From the NCBI GenBank assembly GCA_037576215.1, contig JBANDB010000006.1, forward strand, positions 5,394,001 through 5,458,000: a stretch of DNA of 64,000 bases, given 5' to 3'. The stretch is from Armillaria gallica (lineage: Eukaryota; Basidiomycota; Agaricomycetes; Agaricales; Physalacriaceae). Positions within the stretch are counted from its first letter, which is position 1. Every line of letters begins with the position of its first letter. Shown in pieces: positions 1 through 10,001 of this stretch. The notes below the pieces were generated by a model. That model saw only the letters and a program-made list of their open reading frames with translations, was not told the DNA's origin and did not search any database. Made by a program: the position numbers and the translations under genes.

Positions 1-3000
1 GAAGTTCAGGAATAAAATCTATGGATACCACTTCGAATGGTCGAGTTGGAATAGGAATTGGTTGAAGAAGTCCAACAGGTCCGTGCCTTCGAGGTTTGGA
101 TTTTTGACAGATGTCACAAGTACTGACATACTTCTTAAGGTCTCGAGACATCCCTGGCCAATAATGAGTAGCGGCTAGACGATTATAACATTTGTGGTAT
201 CCTCCATGAGCCGATTCGGTGAAAGTATTGTGAATCTGATCCATAACTTGAACACGGAGAGTTTGCGGAACGCACAGCCTACTATTACCATTGCTATCCT
301 CGAAATAGAATAATCCTTCACTGGAGTAAAAGTATTGGGGGTACAAAGGCGTGCTATTCGATTTGGGATCCTGCAAGGACTTCAGGACATTTGAAAAATG
401 GGGATCCTCTAGGTACGCCTTTCGCCATACCTCAAGCTCATCTGCGGATAATCCTACTAGCAGTGAATGCGAATGAGCAGTGGTGAGATGAGTCATTGCG
501 ACGATGTCATCTCCATGAAGGATAGGGATGTCGCCAATGTCAAAACTCAAATCCTTGTTAGTCAATTCGTTTGAAGCAACAAATTTCGATCCTACAGAGA
601 GTAATCGCTCCTCGAAGCGTTCTCCTAACTCCTGAAACATATTCTTCAGGGGATCTTCTTCTTCGCCAGATTTTGTGAGATCTACCGAAGTTGTAGCATC
701 AGAAACGGGACCATCCTGAGGAGGAAGGCGACGCCTTAGTCGTGATATGGGGTCTACGTTGGAATGTACACGTCCAGCTCGATGTATGATACGGAGATTC
801 GGATATGCAGCGAATACGGTGCCCCAGGTGAGCAGACGGCGGTTGACGTTCTGGAAAGTGCGACTCCAGGTTAAGGCTGCGTGATCTGTAATGGCTAGAA
901 TCTTCTCACCTTCGATGTAAGGTTGAAATTTAATGAGGGCTTCCTTCAGCGCCAGTGCTTCTCGTTCCGTGGGTGAATAATTCCGTTCTGCAGATTTCAG
1001 TACACGAGACCAATAGCAAACAACTCGCTCTACCTGTACAATGGTATCTTCGAATGTTACTCCCCATCCTGAATTGTCTGGGACATCGTTGAACTCCTTG
1101 GAAATTCGAGGAACTAGTTGAGGGACGGGTTCCCCCTTTTCGAAGGCGTTCTTGAGCCGTTCATAAGTGCGAGTTCCTTTCAAGTCACGAATAGCTATGG
1201 GTTGCACTTGCTGCAAGATGCCAGCCAAACCGTAGTCGCAAGCATCTGTATAGACTCTATAGGGAAGTCCACGGGTAGAGTACCCTCGTACGGGTGCATT
1301 AGACAGAACCTGTTTGCATAATTTGAAGGCTTCGTCGTGTAAATTGGTCCAGTTCCACGGTGTTCCTTTCTTTAGGAGCTGGAATAGTGGATGAGCAATC
1401 CAAGCGTAAAAAGGGACATACGCTGAAAAGTAAACCATCATACCTAGAAACGTTTGTAACTCACTTACGTTCCGTGGTGTTTCTAGCATGAGAATAGCTT
1501 CAACCTTTTCGTGATGAGTGGACATTCCCAATCGAGAGACCTTTTGTCCCAAAAGAAGGAGAGATTGGAATGCGAAATGGCATTTTGGTAGTGAAAGAGT
1601 AATACCGGAGGCTGTGATGGCTTGTAGAACTCGGTCGATGTGTGAGAGATGATCATCAAATGAAAGTGAGAAAATGACAATGTCATCAATGTATACTAAA
1701 GCGAAAATCCATAGATACGGGGCGAGTACGTTTTGCATGACACGTTGAAAAACGCTGGGCCCATTCCGGTAGCCAAAAGGCATCCGTGTGAATTGCCAGA
1801 GACCTCGGTGGCAACGGAAAGCCAAATTCTCTCGTGAGTTTTCATGGACAATTAACTGGGTGAAACCAGAAAGAGCGTCGAGTGTTGTTAGCCATTGAGA
1901 TCCACTCAGGGCCTGCATAATATCGTCCTGCTTTGGTAATGGAAATTCGTCTGGGATGACTACTGCATTCAGTTTCCTATAGTCGATAACCATTCGGGGT
2001 TTGTTATTCCGGTAGACGATAAATGCTGGTGCAGCCCAGGGACTTTCTGATGGTTCAATGACACCGAGTTGTATCCACGAATCAATCTGCTTATCCATCA
2101 CTTCTCGATTAGCAGGTGACATGGGAAACGGGGGTAATGATACTGGTGTAGCTCCTGGTTTGAGTTTGACTTCAACACGTGCATCATTTGTTCCTAGCCT
2201 TCCATCGAGACCGAAAGCTTGCTGGTTCTTCAGGATGACTTCTTGCAAACGGCGCCTTTGATCTTGAGTCAGATTTGGTGAAATATCAAGAGCATCAAGG
2301 ATTTCAGAAGATGGTAATGCATCAGGTGGAGAGTCAGCAGTCTTGGGGCCTCCTTCGATTGGTTCTGAAGCCGCAGGATCATCAGGGTCACACGCGTTGC
2401 GTTGCGCTTTAGACGTGATTTCAGAAGTACTCCGGATCATCCGGCTTGCGGTATTCGATCTGGCCTTGATTAATTCTTTAATTAACAAGGCATGGGAATT
2501 CTTGCTCTCCGTATCCTTTCTTCCCTTGTACCTATTGAGCCAGTTTCTAGGGTTATGAGCTATCCCGAGCTTCTGTCCTTTGCTTATCACGACTGGTGCA
2601 TCCGAAAAGTTGGATACATGCAAGAAGGTGTTGTCTTCAGAGATTAAGGAGTCTGGGGAGCCATAAAAATGCCGTTTATTAGGATCCTGACCAATATACC
2701 GTTCAATGAATAACTCCTTGGAGTTGGAAGTGAAGTGAACATTGACAGGGACTTTAACACTTGATTCAGGAGGAAGTACAACATGCTGCGCTGATCGGAC
2801 CTCTCCATGATTTCGAAGGAAGCGTTGACGGCGTCGGATCTTCTGAGACCATCGATGTGTGCGATGCTTTGCCAAACGAGTACAAGCTTCGGGTAGCACA
2901 TTAACTTTGAATACTCGACCTTCAGCATCAACTATGGATGGTGCCGTGGAGTTTTCAACCTCTGCTTCCCTGCCAGAGTCTCCAAAGGAAAGGAAACTGG

Positions 3001-5737
3001 AACCGCCTCGTCGAAGAATTGAAATAGAATATTGGTCGGCAAAATCGTTTCCAAGAATAAAAGGTGCAGTCATTCCATTTACAATATAAGCGTCCACATT
3101 CATTTTTACTGGTCCTTCAGTCGTCTCAAAGAACAGATCGAGATTCACGTAACCGGAAATGGTAGAGTTTCCAGTTACTTGAACAAGGTTGATTTTCTGA
3201 CCCATGCGAATTTTAGGCTTGGAGCTAAGTGATTGTAGTGCATCGTGCGATATCAGGGTGATGTCTGATCCCGAGTCAACGATTACTGGAACAGTGTCCA
3301 ATCCAACTCCGTTGATGCCAGCGCGAGTAGTGGTTGCCTTACTCCCTAAAAAGGTGCATCCAGACGGTCTCGACATATGCTTTCTCAGTTCTAATATTGA
3401 TCCTTCAGGCACTGGAGAGGAGCTCCGTATATTAAAAACACGTCTAATTTTCCTCTGCAACTTATCAAGACGGCGTTGTTCCTTGCGTCTGGGGGAGAAT
3501 GGAGTTTGGGAGTATGATGATGCTGAATGAAGCGTGTCAGTGGTCGCTTTGTGAGTGAAAGCATTCGTCGTCTCGCGGTATTGAACTGTTTTGACCTTGT
3601 CATCCTCAATGGTGTTCCTATTGATTAACGCTTGCTCGTAGTTTCCGCTTGACGAGACATGTCGGCACGAACAGTCAGCAGGGCATGAAACAGGGTCAGA
3701 ATCTGATTCAGCTGCTAGACCATAGTATAGCTCGTTGTACTCATCCTGAGCTTGCAGTTCGGAGATGTCGGTCTCAGTGAGACGAGCTCTAGCAGTACGC
3801 ATCCCTTCCTCGTGATATTTGCACTCTGGATCCCAATGCTCACCGCTGCCACAGTTACGGCACGGTCGAGCTCCTACGTCTTTAGGAGCCTTCTTTCTTC
3901 GAGTAACATTGGAATCATCCTTCGGAAATGGCGGAGAAGAAAATCGGTTAGATGAACCAACTAGACGAGTGTGAGACTGTCGATACGGCTGGTTGTATTT
4001 ATCCTGAGATGCCCGCAACTCATACGTGTTCAATGTTCGTCCTCGATAATTGGGGTCTAGTCGTAAGAGCTGATCTTCGTGATAGCGAATACTGGCTTGG
4101 AATTCAACAGCTGTATTGTAAAGCTGTGTTGTCAATACCGTATTCCAATTCAGAGGAGCGCCATCCATAACTTGACTAATCATTTCCGAGTCGGTGAGAC
4201 TGAATACGGTGTTCAACAGCTCAGATTTACGAATATAGTACTCGCTAGGTGTCTCCCTGGCTTGTCCAGGCTGCCGGTAAGTTGCGCTTCGTGCTCTATC
4301 CTTCTGACGCTCCCACCAACGTCTATTCATGTAGTAGTCCGTGATTCCCTCTCTGAGTGTTGCCCAGTTCCTTTCCAGGTCCAATCTATATTGTAGTGGC
4401 AAGGAATAAAACCATTTGTCCGCGTCTCCAGACAACCTTTTGGGAACAATACGTCCCAAATCCTGGAAGACTGAGTCACTCATAGCAGCGAGGTCATTAA
4501 CCTTCAAGATCCAACAGACAATGGTATCCGGGTCACCATTCCAAGTCGGTACGTCACCCATTTTGAGCTTAGTATCAAAATGGATACGAGAACTCTCGAT
4601 AGGTTGATTGAATGACCTGGGATTCGTCGAAGGCCTTTGAGAAGGGTACCGATCTCCATTGCTGGCACTAGGTTCGGAATCGGGATCGCTAGGAGGATCA
4701 TCGCCTTCTACTGAGGATTGGTTATCTTCGGACTCTGCCTGAGTATGAGGCTGATAGGAAGAGGCTCGTAGATTCTTATGCTCTCGCTGACTGAATCCAT
4801 GCGATCGGTTCACCTTTGAGTCCGTTTGATAAGGAGAGTAGCCTAAAATCTCGGCCGCTCTAGTGGAATATTGGGAGGTGTGTTTATTACTCGGTCTCTG
4901 CTCTTCTTCTCCAATGGTTGCACGTCTTACCCCCCCCAGGTTCCAATCGGAGGCAACGTCTGCGGCTGCAGAATGAGGTGTCTTCGATTTGGGAGGTGGT
5001 TTCAAAGGTGCAGATGCATGAGAAATAGACACGTCGTCTTCCTTCTTGATGTGAGCTTTATCGGCATCATGTTGAGCTGCTAATAACTCCCCATGCAGAA
5101 AGACTCGAGTGGAAAGCTTCTCCCAGTCATGAACAGCGTCAAGCATGTAGAGAAATTGTTCCACACAAATTCGATACTGCAAGGCGTATATTTCGAAGTC
5201 ATTCGCTGTCAAATAAAGTCGAATGTCCAAGCCCCAGACAGGTTCAACCAGATCCCAGTAACCGAAGTACTGAAGAGACTTCGCAGCCATGGAACGCTTC
5301 GTGGAAAGGAGAGCACGGAAGTCTCGATACAAAGATGGATGGAGTCTGTAAACGTGTTCCTCATCATCTGTAGGGGCGGCTACTGGATGTCGAAGCAACA
5401 TGTCCATTTTTACGGTTTCCTCACCAAAGGTTTTAGAATACTGGTTGAAACTAAGAAATTCTGCGGTGCGTAATCCTTTACCGATCTTGGTACCCAGCTT
5501 AAGGATCTGCAGCGCACGGTCCTTCCGATCCTTGAGGTTGGAGTGTCGAGCGAAGGTATGAAGTGGTACCGAGGTAGGCCATGCTCTTTCAACGTCCTGA
5601 CTCTCATCATTCTCAGCGTCCTCAGGTTGGATAGGCGAAACTAGTGGTACGAGCGTGTCGGCGAAGGCAAAAGAGTTGTTGGTTGGAGGATTATCCGGTA
5701 ATTTGGGAAGGGGATCTTCCGAAGCAGGTGCTGACAT
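1..5737 (-). CDS. Gag-Pol polyprotein of Ty3/gypsy element (partial, C-terminus outside window)
   Basis: The reading frame is open from ATG at 5737 to the window edge, at least 1,911 codons, and every landmark below sits in this one frame. A Gag-like region is followed by a CCHC zinc knuckle (CRNCGSGEHWDPEC, about residue 626). Then come an aspartic protease with VDSGSD (about 820), reverse transcriptase with DYRKLN (about 1252), MPFGYRNG (1319) and the catalytic YIDDIV (1349), RNase H (ITDHAALTW, about 1616), and the start of integrase with an HHCC zinc finger (HGGYHK about 1844, then CDIC). Gag and Pol are fused without a frameshift, which is known for some fungal chromo-type gypsy elements. 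The integrase core and any chromodomain lie off the left edge. The start is the first ATG of the frame after the LTR leader. The element should encode its own copying machinery if the rest is intact. Confidence 0.93.
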   Translation of the reverse strand, partial: MSAPASEDPLPKLPDNPPTNNSFAFADTLVPLVSPIQPEDAENDESQDVERAWPTSVPLHTFARHSNLKDRKDRALQILKLGTKIGKGLRTAEFLSFNQYSKTFGEETVKMDMLLRHPVAAPTDDEEHVYRLHPSLYRDFRALLSTKRSMAAKSLQYFGYWDLVEPVWGLDIRLYLTANDFEIYALQYRICVEQFLYMLDAVHDWEKLSTRVFLHGELLAAQHDADKAHIKKEDDVSISHASAPLKPPPKSKTPHSAAADVASDWNLGGVRRATIGEEEQRPSNKHTSQYSTRAAEILGYSPYQTDSKVNRSHGFSQREHKNLRASSYQPHTQAESEDNQSSVEGDDPPSDPDSEPSASNGDRYPSQRPSTNPRSFNQPIESSRIHFDTKLKMGDVPTWNGDPDTIVCWILKVNDLAAMSDSVFQDLGRIVPKRLSGDADKWFYSLPLQYRLDLERNWATLREGITDYYMNRRWWERQKDRARSATYRQPGQARETPSEYYIRKSELLNTVFSLTDSEMISQVMDGAPLNWNTVLTTQLYNTAVEFQASIRYHEDQLLRLDPNYRGRTLNTYELRASQDKYNQPYRQSHTRLVGSSNRFSSPPFPKDDSNVTRRKKAPKDVGARPCRNCGSGEHWDPECKYHEEGMRTARARLTETDISELQAQDEYNELYYGLAAESDSDPVSCPADCSCRHVSSSGNYEQALINRNTIEDDKVKTVQYRETTNAFTHKATTDTLHSASSYSQTPFSPRRKEQRRLDKLQRKIRRVFNIRSSSPVPEGSILELRKHMSRPSGCTFLGSKATTTRAGINGVGLDTVPVIVDSGSDITLISHDALQSLSSKPKIRMGQKINLVQVTGNSTISGYVNLDLFFETTEGPVKMNVDAYIVNGMTAPFILGNDFADQYSISILRRGGSSFLSFGDSGREAEVENSTAPSIVDAEGRVFKVNVLPEACTRLAKHRTHRWSQKIRRRQRFLRNHGEVRSAQHVVLPPESSVKVPVNVHFTSNSKELFIERYIGQDPNKRHFYGSPDSLISEDNTFLHVSNFSDAPVVISKGQKLGIAHNPRNWLNRYKGRKDTESKNSHALLIKELIKARSNTASRMIRSTSEITSKAQRNACDPDDPAASEPIEGGPKTADSPPDALPSSEILDALDISPNLTQDQRRRLQEVILKNQQAFGLDGRLGTNDARVEVKLKPGATPVSLPPFPMSPANREVMDKQIDSWIQLGVIEPSESPWAAPAFIVYRNNKPRMVIDYRKLNAVVIPDEFPLPKQDDIMQALSGSQWLTTLDALSGFTQLIVHENSRENLAFRCHRGLWQFTRMPFGYRNGPSVFQRVMQNVLAPYLWIFALVYIDDIVIFSLSFDDHLSHIDRVLQAITASGITLSLPKCHFAFQSLLLLGQKVSRLGMSTHHEKVEAILMLETPRNVSELQTFLGMMVYFSAYVPFYAWIAHPLFQLLKKGTPWNWTNLHDEAFKLCKQVLSNAPVRGYSTRGLPYRVYTDACDYGLAGILQQVQPIAIRDLKGTRTYERLKNAFEKGEPVPQLVPRISKEFNDVPDNSGWGVTFEDTIVQVERVVCYWSRVLKSAERNYSPTEREALALKEALIKFQPYIEGEKILAITDHAALTWSRTFQNVNRRLLTWGTVFAAYPNLRIIHRAGRVHSNVDPISRLRRRLPPQDGPVSDATTSVDLTKSGEEEDPLKNMFQELGERFEERLLSVGSKFVASNELTNKDLSFDIGDIPILHGDDIVAMTHLTTAHSHSLLVGLSADELEVWRKAYLEDPHFSNVLKSLQDPKSNSTPLYPQYFYSSEGLFYFEDSNGNSRLCVPQTLRVQVMDQIHNTFTESAHGGYHKCYNRLAATHYWPGMSRDLKKYVSTCDICQKSKPRRHGPVGLLQPIPIPTRPFEVVSIDFIPEL

Positions 5738-5843
5738 GTTTGTTGGTTTCTGCGCAAGCAGACGAACAATGAAATCTTGAAATGGGTCTGAAATACTGTG
5801 ATAATGGAGTCCTTCAGACAGGTAAAATCAATGTGTCCACCAA

Positions 5844-6281
5844 TGTTGAGAATAGGCGTAGTATAGACAATGTACGAGCTAAGTATAACTCGAATAAAGC
5901 CTACAATACTAGAGTAGCGAGGAGAGTTGTAAGTCCAATTTACCTACGAAGGAACCCGAGTAGATCTAGCAAGCGCTAGGCGTAGCTAGAAATGTCCAAA
6001 AAGCGCTAGGCGTAATTGGATAGTGGTTTGTTCGACAAGCGCTAGGCGTAGTCGAACTTAATCACTCAGGTTCACACGAAGTAGTGGAGATAAAGGTAGT
6101 AAATTCAGATGCCCTTTGGGGCGCATCGATACAGGAGATATATACTAGCTACTTCGTCTAGAATCTTCTAGCTAAGACAGGAAATTTGGAGGTATCGAGA
6201 AATTTCTATAACTGCGTAGAAAGAGAAAGAAACTAAAGGAAGTGGAGGCTTACTCATACTACTTAGTCATTATCCATAACA
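5844..6281 (-). repeat. 5' LTR of the gypsy element
   Basis: Read on the minus strand the LTR starts TGTTATGG at 6281 and is judged to end CTCAACA at 5844 (TG...CA ends). It is followed by TTGGTGGACAC, a plausible tRNA primer-binding site. The right boundary is firm because F-box homology resumes at 6282. The inner boundary is less sure: an alternative CA end lies at 5797. The LTR holds the three stem-loops at 5965-6057. Confidence 0.7.
5965..6057. repeat. Three stem-loops with identical 14-nt core
   Basis: The core AAGCGCTAGGCGTA occurs at 5971-5984, 6001-6014 and 6037-6050. Each copy is flanked by its own inverted arms: TCTAGC/GCTAGA (6 bp), TCCAA/TTGGA (5 bp, one unpaired A on each side) and GTTCGAC/GTCGAAC (7 bp). 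The cores are identical while the arms differ yet stay complementary, which suggests selection for a hairpin presenting a fixed loop. Because it lies in the LTR, it would be in the element's RNA. Confidence 0.8.
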
Positions 6282-7562
6282 TCTACGTAAAAATTTGACG
6301 AGTTCATCGCTTAGCTGAGTGCATGCTCCGCGTGATAGATGAGAGAGATGAACGACAAGCGTTTCGATGGGGCACGAATCTGGGTTGGTAACAATTGGAA
6401 AGTCCGGTGATGCCGATCTGGAAAAAGTTATCTCCAGCTGTCGGAGAGATGGGAGGACGAGGGGGTAATACATACTGGCGATGGATAAAGGACTGAAGGA
6501 TGATTTATGTAGGTGAAGGAAGGTCACACTGTGTAGAGGTATTGGTTTTGCGGTCGAGTCGATGAGGTTCCAGCAAAAGAGAGTGAGCTTTTGTACGCGC
6601 GGAAGCCTTTTAAGGAATTTATATGCATTCATATTAGGGCCTCCAGATGTGAAAGTTGTGATTCCTGAGGAAGGAATGGAGAAGTGCGTGAACGGGCTGT
6701 AAATAATGGTTGTAAGGACCTTTAGGCTCGGAGCAAGTTCGAAGGCGTCAATATGGAAGGCACCGCTTCCATTTTCAACGCCACGTATGTAAAGAGTATC
6801 TAGGCGATTTAGATAACCCTTGCACACAGAAAAGTGCCGAAATGAGGTGAGAGGAAGGGAGACTAATAGTCGCTTCCAATACGGAGCGGTGGGGAGGAGA
6901 ATCGGAAAGATCGGATCGACGTCTGAAACATTCTTTTTGCCATAAAGACAAATGAAGAGATCTTGACCGTTGGCTCGAAACAATGATAAGCCAAGCCTAA
7001 ACGCGCGGTTCTTGGCCAACTCTTCATCTTCAGGTCTGTTGTCTAGATTGAGTTGGATGAATGACCATAACTCTCCGGTGCGAATAGCGACAGTTCTCCA
7101 TTGTTGACAGACACAGGAAACGGTCCATGGCGACTGATTTGGTTGGACAGATTCGATGTCTATTTTGGGCAGCAAAATGTCAAGGTCCTCCACATTGAAC
7201 GGCTCGTCTGGCGACTTGGAACAAGTCCGAAATACCGCACTTAGCACATCATCCGGGAGTCTGCGCACAGGGTGCAAAAGAGACTTGGCATCGGACATGT
7301 TCGATGCAGCCTGGTCCCTCTCTGAAATCAAAAAATCCAACAACTGACGTGCCGCGGCAATTTTCTTGTCAAATTCATCGAGAATTTGAGGGCCTCTAGC
7401 AGCAGTTTTGAGCAGATCCTGCTTTTCAAACTCCAATTGTGGTTTATTGGAAAGAAGAAGCTCCTCGATTCTGGAGGATCTCTTGGGCTGAGGGTATTCG
7501 GGCATGAATGAAGAGAAACAGGAATGGAATTGTGATTTATCCGTTCGTGTCGGAGATGCCAT
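6282..7562 (-). pseudogene. F-box protein gene (copy 1), 3' end cut off by the gypsy insertion
   Basis: The frame runs from ATG 7562 (MASPTRTDKS, the start shared by all four copies) and matches F-box copy 2 (28470-30122). It has a coiled-coil-like stretch, then the F-box (LLHPVRRLPDDVLSAVF and SPWTVSCVCQQWRTVAI), then a leucine-rich tail. At 6281 it runs into the retrotransposon LTR, gains three LTR-encoded residues (CYG) and stops, losing about 120 C-terminal residues relative to copy 2. F-box proteins of this type recruit targets to SCF ubiquitin ligases. The F-box itself is intact, so a shortened protein could still be made. An in-frame ATG at 7769 is less likely because that extension is not shared. 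Confidence 0.85.
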
Positions 7563-7966
7563 CCTGATCAGGAGTAAGTAAGCGGATTTCTCACACAAAG
7601 AAGTAATCAACGACCTTCTAACAGGGTAACACAGGGAAGTAGGTATTAGATTCGACTTGATATGACTCGTAAGGTCGACGTCGGAATCAAAGTTAGGGCC
7701 GGCCACCTGTGCTTGTGACCACGTGTCGACCGCACGTGAGAACTTCCCAATATCCATAATAGTTTCCATACAATCATGAGGATTTAATCGACAATTCGGG
7801 CCTCAGGCTCAAGCCTCGAGCTATTTGTTGACGTTTGAAGCTGCGAATGCTCAACGTATTTTAAATTACTTACGGCACCAGAGAGAGCGTGACGGTATCT
7901 GTTGAATGCTGTCTGCGATGACAAGTAGTGGGTAGTGACGGACTAGAAAAGAATCAGCTAGATTGA

Positions 7967-8291
7967 CACGCTTGTTCTCGGGACGAGTTTTGCTTAGAGG
8001 GGCATCCCGATTCGGGTGAACGTCCTGTCGCCCGGCGTGTTTGAGTCGCAATTAATTAGTCCTGAGGTGTTGGAGGCGATCAAGGCGAAGCCTTTACCAG
8101 GGATGGTCGCGCCGATACCTGCGAAGAGGCAAGGAACGTGAGTATGCTCAATGTTTGGGTGGCATCGAATATTGAATTGAGTTTTTAGTGAGGTGGAGAT
8201 GGGGATGACGGCAGTTTATTTGGCAGCGTCTGATTATACGAATGGAGCGGTGTTGACTGTCGATAGTGCTGTATCATTGGTTAATCCTTGA
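7967..8291 (+). pseudogene. SDR-1: 3' remnant of a short-chain dehydrogenase gene
   Basis: Only the last two exons survive. The stretch from 7967 matches SDR-2 from about 17645, past the catalytic Tyr-x-x-x-Lys, through the PIRVNVLSPG region to VSLVNP and the stop at 8289-8291. The cofactor-binding fold and the active site are missing, so it cannot work. The last intron (GTGAGT...TAG) is still recognisable. It sits upstream of P450-1 on the same strand, the same place an intact SDR holds in other units. Confidence 0.85.
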
Positions 8292-8913
8292 CTATTCAGT
8301 GATTACCCAATGTATAAACATCATGGAATCCAGGATACGGACGGGGAGTAGCCGGTCCATTGGTTTACCTGAACTATCCTGATCCGAGTGAACCCGATAC
8401 TGCCTGCGCCATCGAGACAGGAAGTCCCGGAAGTCACCCGAGTTCAAAGTATCTTTATGACAGTACGTGTACCCTTGCTCAACGCCAACGACGGCGGATG
8501 ACCAATTAATTTTGGTAGAAGAAGGGAGATAACGAATCAATGCCTTCGAGTTATACAAGGATGAACCTGTAGAAGAGCCATATGTTCCGGAGTTAACACT
8601 TGAATCGCGTAGGATAGTATTCTCATATATTGTAGACTGCCTGTCTCGTGGTGCAAAGTGCGTCAAGATCGAACAGTCTACTTGGGAAACGGTTCTGCGG
8701 GCCGATAATCATGTGGGAAAATCGCTCCCGAAGTTGCCGGATAAACTCAACAGTCGCAACATCGACAACTCTCTAACTCGAACCGGATGTGAGTTTTCTC
8801 GTAGTTTTCTCCCTTGCTCCTCCTCTTCATCTTTATAGCTTGTATCCCTTGCTACTGTGTTGGTTCTACGGCGCAACCTGCCTTTGAGACATCTTGTATC
8901 GTCTTGCGCACTC
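8292..8913. other. Intergenic, homologous to the 3' flank of SDR-2
   Basis: No gene seen. The first 400 bases resemble 17971-18420 downstream of SDR-2, so the duplicated unit included the SDR 3' flank. Confidence 0.6.
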
Positions 8914-9248
8914 AGGCCCCGGGAAGCTCCCGCCAAGCTGTGTCCGGAAATTTTGCCGATTTTGGGCCTCAAATATGCAACGATTTGGGAACAAAATATG
9001 CAAAGTCGGACAAACCTTTTGACGGTCCGGTCGGTCCGGAGGTCCCGGTAGGCCAAAAAATTTCCCGGAGGTCCGCGGAGGAAGGTTCTGGCCAGATATC
9101 ATCCGAAAATCCTAAATTATGCAAACTGCGGACAACGGGGGCAAGTTTTGGCTGTCAAATATGCAAAATATGGACAAGGATTTGGCCTTTTGAGGGCCTC
9201 AAATATGCAAAAATCCAGACACAGCTTGGCGGGAGCTTCCCGGGGCCT
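8914..9248. mobile_element. hAT-like MITE, 335 bp, perfect TIRs and 8-bp target duplication
   Basis: The left end starts AGGCCCCGGGAAGCTCCCGC and the right end is its exact inverse; the perfect inverted repeat is about 31 bp (8914-8944 / 9218-9248). Both sides carry the 8-bp duplication GCGCACTC (8906-8913 and 9249-9256). Inside, TATGCAA recurs about five times near the ends, like the subterminal repeats of hAT elements. It has no credible coding capacity. The 8-bp duplication points to the hAT superfamily, but the TIR sequence alone does not prove it. Confidence 0.87.
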
Positions 9249-9381
9249 GCGCACTCTCAATTACTGAGGGCTTGGGGACGTACCAAACTTACAGCTACGA
9301 AGAGTCGAAAACGAATATGGTGAAAAGCGCTTGCATCTTCATGTTTGTCTAATGATTTGATGTTGATACGTTTGTTCAGAC

Positions 9382-9579
9382 ATGGAAGCAACCGGTGAAG
9401 ATGGACATTCGCCTCCTTCACCTCTTCCGCGACGGTCGGAGGATTCGTTGCCTGATAGCGTACGTCATCATGTTTATGAGCAGGAAAGGTTTGTTAATGA
9501 CGTCGAGCACATTCTCAGGAATGTCATGGCGCCGGATTATTCGAGCAGGACCTACCGACTAGCTCACGGAATCCATTGA
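9382..9579 (+). CDS. Small ORF upstream of P450-1, conserved upstream of P450-5
   Basis: It encodes 65 residues. It shares DGHSP at the front, RFVND in the middle and RTYRxAHxIH directly before the stop with the ORF ending at 47997 upstream of P450-5. Length differences between the two are whole codons, which suggests the reading frame mattered. No known domain is recognised. It is hydrophilic, with no signal peptide. It could be the last exon of a larger gene (a TTTGTTCAG acceptor lies just before the ATG) or a short independent gene. The copy near 57420 before P450-6 is eroded. Confidence 0.35.
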   Translation: MEATGEDGHSPPSPLPRRSEDSLPDSVRHHVYEQERFVNDVEHILRNVMAPDYSSRTYRLAHGIH

Positions 9580-10001
9580 AACATATCTATGGCAGATAGC
9601 ACTGATGGCGCAAGCATGCTCCACTACGAACTGTGGTCCGTTTTCTTCCCAGGGACATTAATTATAACGGGTCAATTCAAGTAATCATTCCACCGGGACT
9701 CTTTACTGACCGCATGTTCAATACAGATCTCTTGAGGCCGGAGCCAGATACGGTATGTCCAGAGGCACCAAAAAGGATCTCTAGCGCCCTACAATACCGA
9801 AACTCTTCTAGTCTCTTCCACCATTATCAAAGTGGAGCTGCACTAAACTTTTAGTTCCCGTGAGAGGGATCAGTCTTTCTTATAAACTCGGCACAGCTCA
9901 AGAACTCCCTACTTGCCAGCCTTCATTGAACTTTCAGGCTATAGGAGCATCTTAAAGCCCGGAACATATCTTGATTGAAGAACCCTAGTTCTCTTCTTTC
10001 C

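Larger units (their letters stand above)
1..6281 (-). mobile_element. Ty3/gypsy LTR retrotransposon, cut by window edge
   Basis: Transcribed on the minus strand: one LTR lies at 5844-6281, followed by a short leader, then a single gag-pol frame that leaves the window at base 1. The domain order protease, RT, RNase H, integrase is the Ty3/gypsy order, not copia. The minus-strand LTR begins TGTTATGG at 6281, exactly where F-box homology stops (6282). The second LTR and far target duplication are outside the window, so LTR divergence (age) cannot be judged. The unbroken frame suggests a recent insertion. Confidence 0.93.

Noticed and set aside
5971..6050. Three evenly placed 14-mers suggesting a CRISPR-like or tandem repeat array
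   Set aside because: Only three units, unequal spacing, inside a eukaryotic LTR; each has its own inverted arms, which fits hairpins better.
5797..6281. Alternative LTR ending at 5797 (TGTGATAATGG on the plus strand)
   Set aside because: The end at 5844 is followed by a TTGG-type primer-binding site; 5797 is not. Kept as a second option only.
8814..9323. 169-codon ORF on the plus strand
   Set aside because: It runs straight through the MITE and both its inverted repeats; the composition is the element's, and no protein motif is present.
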